In this document: piece after piece, positions 61,508 through 64,000 of the stretch | Layout of the letters: each line of letters opens with the position of its first letter | How positions within the stretch are numbered: the stretch's first letter is position 1 | From: Lysinibacillus sp. FSL W8-0992 | GTDB taxonomy: Bacteria; Bacillota; Bacilli; Bacillales_A; Planococcaceae | Reading direction: 5' to 3' | DNA: 64,000 bases | Assembly: GCF_038008685.1 (NCBI RefSeq) | Contig: NZ_JBBOZQ010000001.1 | Coordinates: forward strand, 3,286,001 to 3,350,000 | The notes under the pieces: model-generated | Database searches by the model: none | Told to the model about the DNA's origin: nothing | The model's input: the letters and a program-made list of their open reading frames with translations, nothing else | Position numbers and translations under genes: made by a program

Positions 61508-61891
61508 ATGGCAGTAAGCGATATTGTTCAAGAATTGGAGGACGAGCAAGGGAATGTCTTTTATAAAATGAAAACACATGATATCGACGTTCAAGCAACG
61601 CAATCCTCTGGCTTGGCACCAGTTATTACTTATCGGATTGGCGAGAAAGATATAACGGACGATATCCGAAATTTACGTTTCAGCCCCAGAACCCCGTCAA
61701 GTTATATACAAGATTATGATGAATTTCAATCAATGCTCTACGCAAAAGAGCAACGCGCCATCAACCAACTCTATGAAAAAATGAGCATTAAGCCAAAAAA
61801 TATGACAACAGGAAAACAAATATTGTGGAGTTTTTTTGTGATGATTTTGGCGATGTTACCTTTATTTGTCGCCATTTGGTGGTTTAAATAA
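61508..61891 (+). CDS. Small hypothetical membrane protein
   Basis: 127 residues from ATG 61508, with AAAGAGGTGATT at 61490-61501. An acidic soluble part (VQELEDEQGNVFYKMKTHDI) is followed by one C-terminal helix (ILWSFFVMILAMLPLFVAIW), so it is tail-anchored with the N-terminus probably inside. No known family was recognised. Stands alone before the proline leader. Confidence 0.75.
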   Translation: MAVSDIVQELEDEQGNVFYKMKTHDIDVQATQSSGLAPVITYRIGEKDITDDIRNLRFSPRTPSSYIQDYDEFQSMLYAKEQRAINQLYEKMSIKPKNMTTGKQILWSFFVMILAMLPLFVAIWWFK

Positions 61892-62029
61892 TTTGTTTAT
61901 CTATTTGTCACTTTAAGTATGTTTTAGGACATCCCCTTTTTAGTAGAATGTTCGCAAATTCAGCATTTTGTCCTCATTTTTACAGAATTTTTCTATTCAG
62001 CTTGACAGACACACAGAAGTAGTGCATTC

Positions 62030-62342
62030 TTTATTCAATTACTAGTACGAACGAGAGCCTGTGGTCATAATATATGGTACGGACCTCTCTACAATAATCA
62101 ATACCAACAAAGCGAACGAAGACTAGTACGTAGAAACTAATTGCTTAGAGAGCGATGCCCACCGGCTGCAAGGCATTGTACAAAAAAGACTACTGAACCT
62201 ACTTCGTGAAACGTCCTAGCCAAACTAGGCGCAGTCTCAAGCGTTATGAGGAAAGTGGAATATCTCAAGATATTCAATGTAGGTGGTACCACGGAAAGCA
62301 AACCTTTTCGTCCTAATTTTTAGGATGAAAAGGTTTTTTTAT
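62030..62342 (+). promoter_or_regulatory. T-box riboswitch leader of proBA (proline specifier)
   Basis: The T-box core AGGTGGTACCACGG is at 62281-62294, followed by the terminator AACCTTTTCGTCCTA with TTAGGATGAAAAGGTT (62301-62335) and a T run. Upstream, AGAGAGCGATGCCCACCGGCTG and the specifier context GAA-CCT-ACTTCGTGA give codon CCT (62198-62200), a proline codon. Uncharged tRNA-Pro should favour readthrough into proB. The exact 5' end is approximate. Confidence 0.9.
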
Positions 62343-62412
62343 TGTTATTTAACAAACATTTTCATGTAGTAAGACAAGTGGCGACCATGATTGATGAACT
62401 GGAGGAAATGTG

Positions 62413-63507
62413 ATGGAAAGAAAAAGAATCGTTGTAAAAATTGGCAGTAGCTCCTTAACGAATGCAAAAGGTGAAATTGACAAAGTACGCTTAATGGATC
62501 ATGTGCAAGCTATTGCAGAATTAAAAAAATGTGGCCATGAAGTTTTACTTGTATCTTCAGGTGCTGTAGCAGCAGGCTTTAAACAATTAGGCTACCCTTC
62601 TCGTCCAGTGACAGTTAAAGGGAAACAAGCGGCTGCTGCAGTCGGCCAAAGTTTGCTTATCCAAACATATCATGCCCTTTTTAGTATTTATGATATTATG
62701 CCTGCTCAGATCTTACTTACACGTACTGATTTTTCGAAAAAAGAACGCTATAAAAATGCCTATGCAACATTTGAGGAATTGTTAGAGCGGGCTATGCTCC
62801 CAATTATTAATGAAAACGATACTGTATCTGTCAGTGAGTTAACATTTGGCGATAATGATATGCTATCCGCACTTGTAAGTGGACTTGTTCACGCAGACCA
62901 GCTCATTATCCTTACAGACATCAACGGCTTATACGATGCAAATCCTAATAAAAATCCCCAAGCGAAGCGCATTGATCGGTTAACAGAAGTAACAGATGAA
63001 ATGCTTGGCTTCGCTGATGGTGCAGGCTCAAAAGTCGGAACAGGTGGTATGGAGTCTAAACTATTGGCAGCGCGGGCAGCTTTAAATGCTGGTGTTAAAG
63101 TGTTTATCGGCACGGGCTACGGTGCGCATAAGCTCGTCGATATTATGGATGGTCATGGAGATGGGACATATGTAGAGCATGAGGCGCTCGCTATATTAAC
63201 AAATAATAAACAGTGGATTGCACTTACGGAAATTTCTGGTAAAATCTTTGTAGATAACGGTGCGGAAATTGCCTTATTAGAAAATGGTAAAAGCTTACTA
63301 CCAGCTGGTGTCTACCGTGTTGAAGGAGACTTTGAACAAGGTGACGTTGTAGAGGTTTATAGTGAAAATAGGCTTATTGGACGTGGCGAAGTTTTATACT
63401 CATCACTTGAGCTAGCACAAGCGATGGGAAAACGGACCGATGAATTAACAAACTATCCAATAGAAGTCATTCATCGAGACAAATGGTTAAAAATACAAAC
63501 GAATTAG
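62413..63507 (+). CDS. proB: Glutamate 5-kinase
   Basis: 364 residues. Amino acid kinase domain ([70 protein letters not shown]) followed by a PUA domain (about 275-355). It makes gamma-glutamyl phosphate, the first step of proline synthesis. ATG 62413 has GGAGG at 62401-62405; a GTG three bases upstream is in frame but too close. Regulated by the upstream T-box, followed 12 bases later by proA. Confidence 0.96.
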   Translation: MERKRIVVKIGSSSLTNAKGEIDKVRLMDHVQAIAELKKCGHEVLLVSSGAVAAGFKQLGYPSRPVTVKGKQAAAAVGQSLLIQTYHALFSIYDIMPAQILLTRTDFSKKERYKNAYATFEELLERAMLPIINENDTVSVSELTFGDNDMLSALVSGLVHADQLIILTDINGLYDANPNKNPQAKRIDRLTEVTDEMLGFADGAGSKVGTGGMESKLLAARAALNAGVKVFIGTGYGAHKLVDIMDGHGDGTYVEHEALAILTNNKQWIALTEISGKIFVDNGAEIALLENGKSLLPAGVYRVEGDFEQGDVVEVYSENRLIGRGEVLYSSLELAQAMGKRTDELTNYPIEVIHRDKWLKIQTN

Positions 63508-63519
63508 GGAGGCATAAAG

Positions 63520-64000
63520 ATGACGAGTGAAGTATATCAAAAAGGACAACGCGCAAAGGCAGCAAGCTATGTATTAAATATTAAAACAACTTGCGAGAAA
63601 AATGATGCGTTAACTAAAATTGCTGAGCAATTAATCATCGATCAAGATTTGCTAATTGCAGAAAACTTAAAGGACTTAGCAAGTGGCAAAGAAAAAGGTA
63701 TGCCCGCTTCAACACTTGATCGCATTATGTTAAACAAGGACCGAATTACAGCAATGACAGATGCCATTCATTTACTTGTAACGTTAAACGACCCAGTTGG
63801 CACAGTACTTGAGCACATTGACAAAGAAAACGGCTTGCATATTGAAAAGCGTATGGTACCGATCGGTGTGATTGGCATGATTTATGAAGCACGACCAAAT
63901 GTGACCGTTGATGCAGCAACATTATCGTTGAAAACAGGCAATGCCGTTATTTTACGAGGAAGCTCTTCAGCTAAATTTTCAAATATAGCGCTTGTTGCGA
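63520..64000 (+). CDS. proA: Gamma-glutamyl phosphate reductase, N-terminal part (cut by window edge)
   Basis: 160 codons are visible from ATG 63520 (GGGAGG at 63507-63512). LKTGNAVILRGSSSAKFSN and RMVPIGVIGMIYEARPNVTV are ProA hallmarks. Reduces gamma-glutamyl phosphate to glutamate semialdehyde. Follows proB by 12 bases in one operon under the proline T-box. The catalytic Cys region lies outside the window. Confidence 0.95.
   Translation, partial: MTSEVYQKGQRAKAASYVLNIKTTCEKNDALTKIAEQLIIDQDLLIAENLKDLASGKEKGMPASTLDRIMLNKDRITAMTDAIHLLVTLNDPVGTVLEHIDKENGLHIEKRMVPIGVIGMIYEARPNVTVDAATLSLKTGNAVILRGSSSAKFSNIALVA

Overview
The window is AT-rich DNA from a Gram-positive, low-GC bacterium. Strong AAGGAGG-type ribosome binding sites, frequent TTG/GTG starts, a proline T-box, the LutABC lactate system and many one-component regulators all fit the Bacillaceae/Planococcaceae, most like Lysinibacillus or Solibacillus. 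That placement is an inference from gene content; no rRNA or other marker is present. No tRNA, rRNA, CRISPR array or intact insertion sequence was seen.

Layout. 1-5.5 kb: L-lactate utilisation (permease fragment, GntR regulator, lutABC) with two copies of one 13-bp palindrome. 5.7-9.6 kb: an MFS exporter divergent from an HTH-TPR regulator with paired operators, a non-coding repeat, and rarD. 9.8-10.8 kb: a coiled-coil protein behind a strong promoter overlapped by a Fur-box-like site, then a broken small membrane gene. 10.9-18.6 kb: a response regulator and a complete lasso-peptide cluster (37-residue precursor, RRE protein, leader peptidase, macrolactam synthetase, two ABC exporters). 18.6-25.8 kb: an accessory, partly decayed zone with an MBL hydrolase, a small membrane protein, a secreted DUF3238-like protein, three gene remnants and an unknown three-gene cluster. 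25.9-34.3 kb: an M20 amidohydrolase facing a seven-gene peptide uptake and hydrolysis operon. 34.6-36 kb: an Rpn-family nuclease behind a second copy of the Fur-type promoter.

36.1-42.4 kb: a 3-hydroxybutyrate/acetoacetate operon (permease, dehydrogenase, CoA transferase, 3-hydroxyacyl-CoA dehydrogenase, thiolase) with a divergent TetR regulator. 42.6-46.5 kb: a YczE-like membrane protein, an adenine deaminase family enzyme and a LacI regulator, with an array of at least five near-identical operators between the last two and two overlapping ones before lacI. 46.8-54.3 kb: telA, a NatAB-like ABC system with PadR control, a TetR/ABC-2 permease pair, a 21-bp minisatellite and another TetR. 54.5-61.9 kb: SDR, two LysE exporters, BrnQ, an Est30-like esterase, LysR, a DUF1835 protein and a small membrane protein. 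62.0-64 kb: a proline T-box leader, proB and the start of proA.

Most interesting: the predicted lasso core SKKSKPGDGKFGRGKKG is highly cationic and starts with Ser, with Asp at position 8 as the ring acceptor. Two half-transporters follow the synthetase. A broken and an intact copy of one small membrane gene flank the cluster. Other points worth a look are the duplicated Fur-type promoter, the unknown cluster at 23.6-25.4 kb, the LacI operator array and two diverged copies of a ~120-bp repeat.
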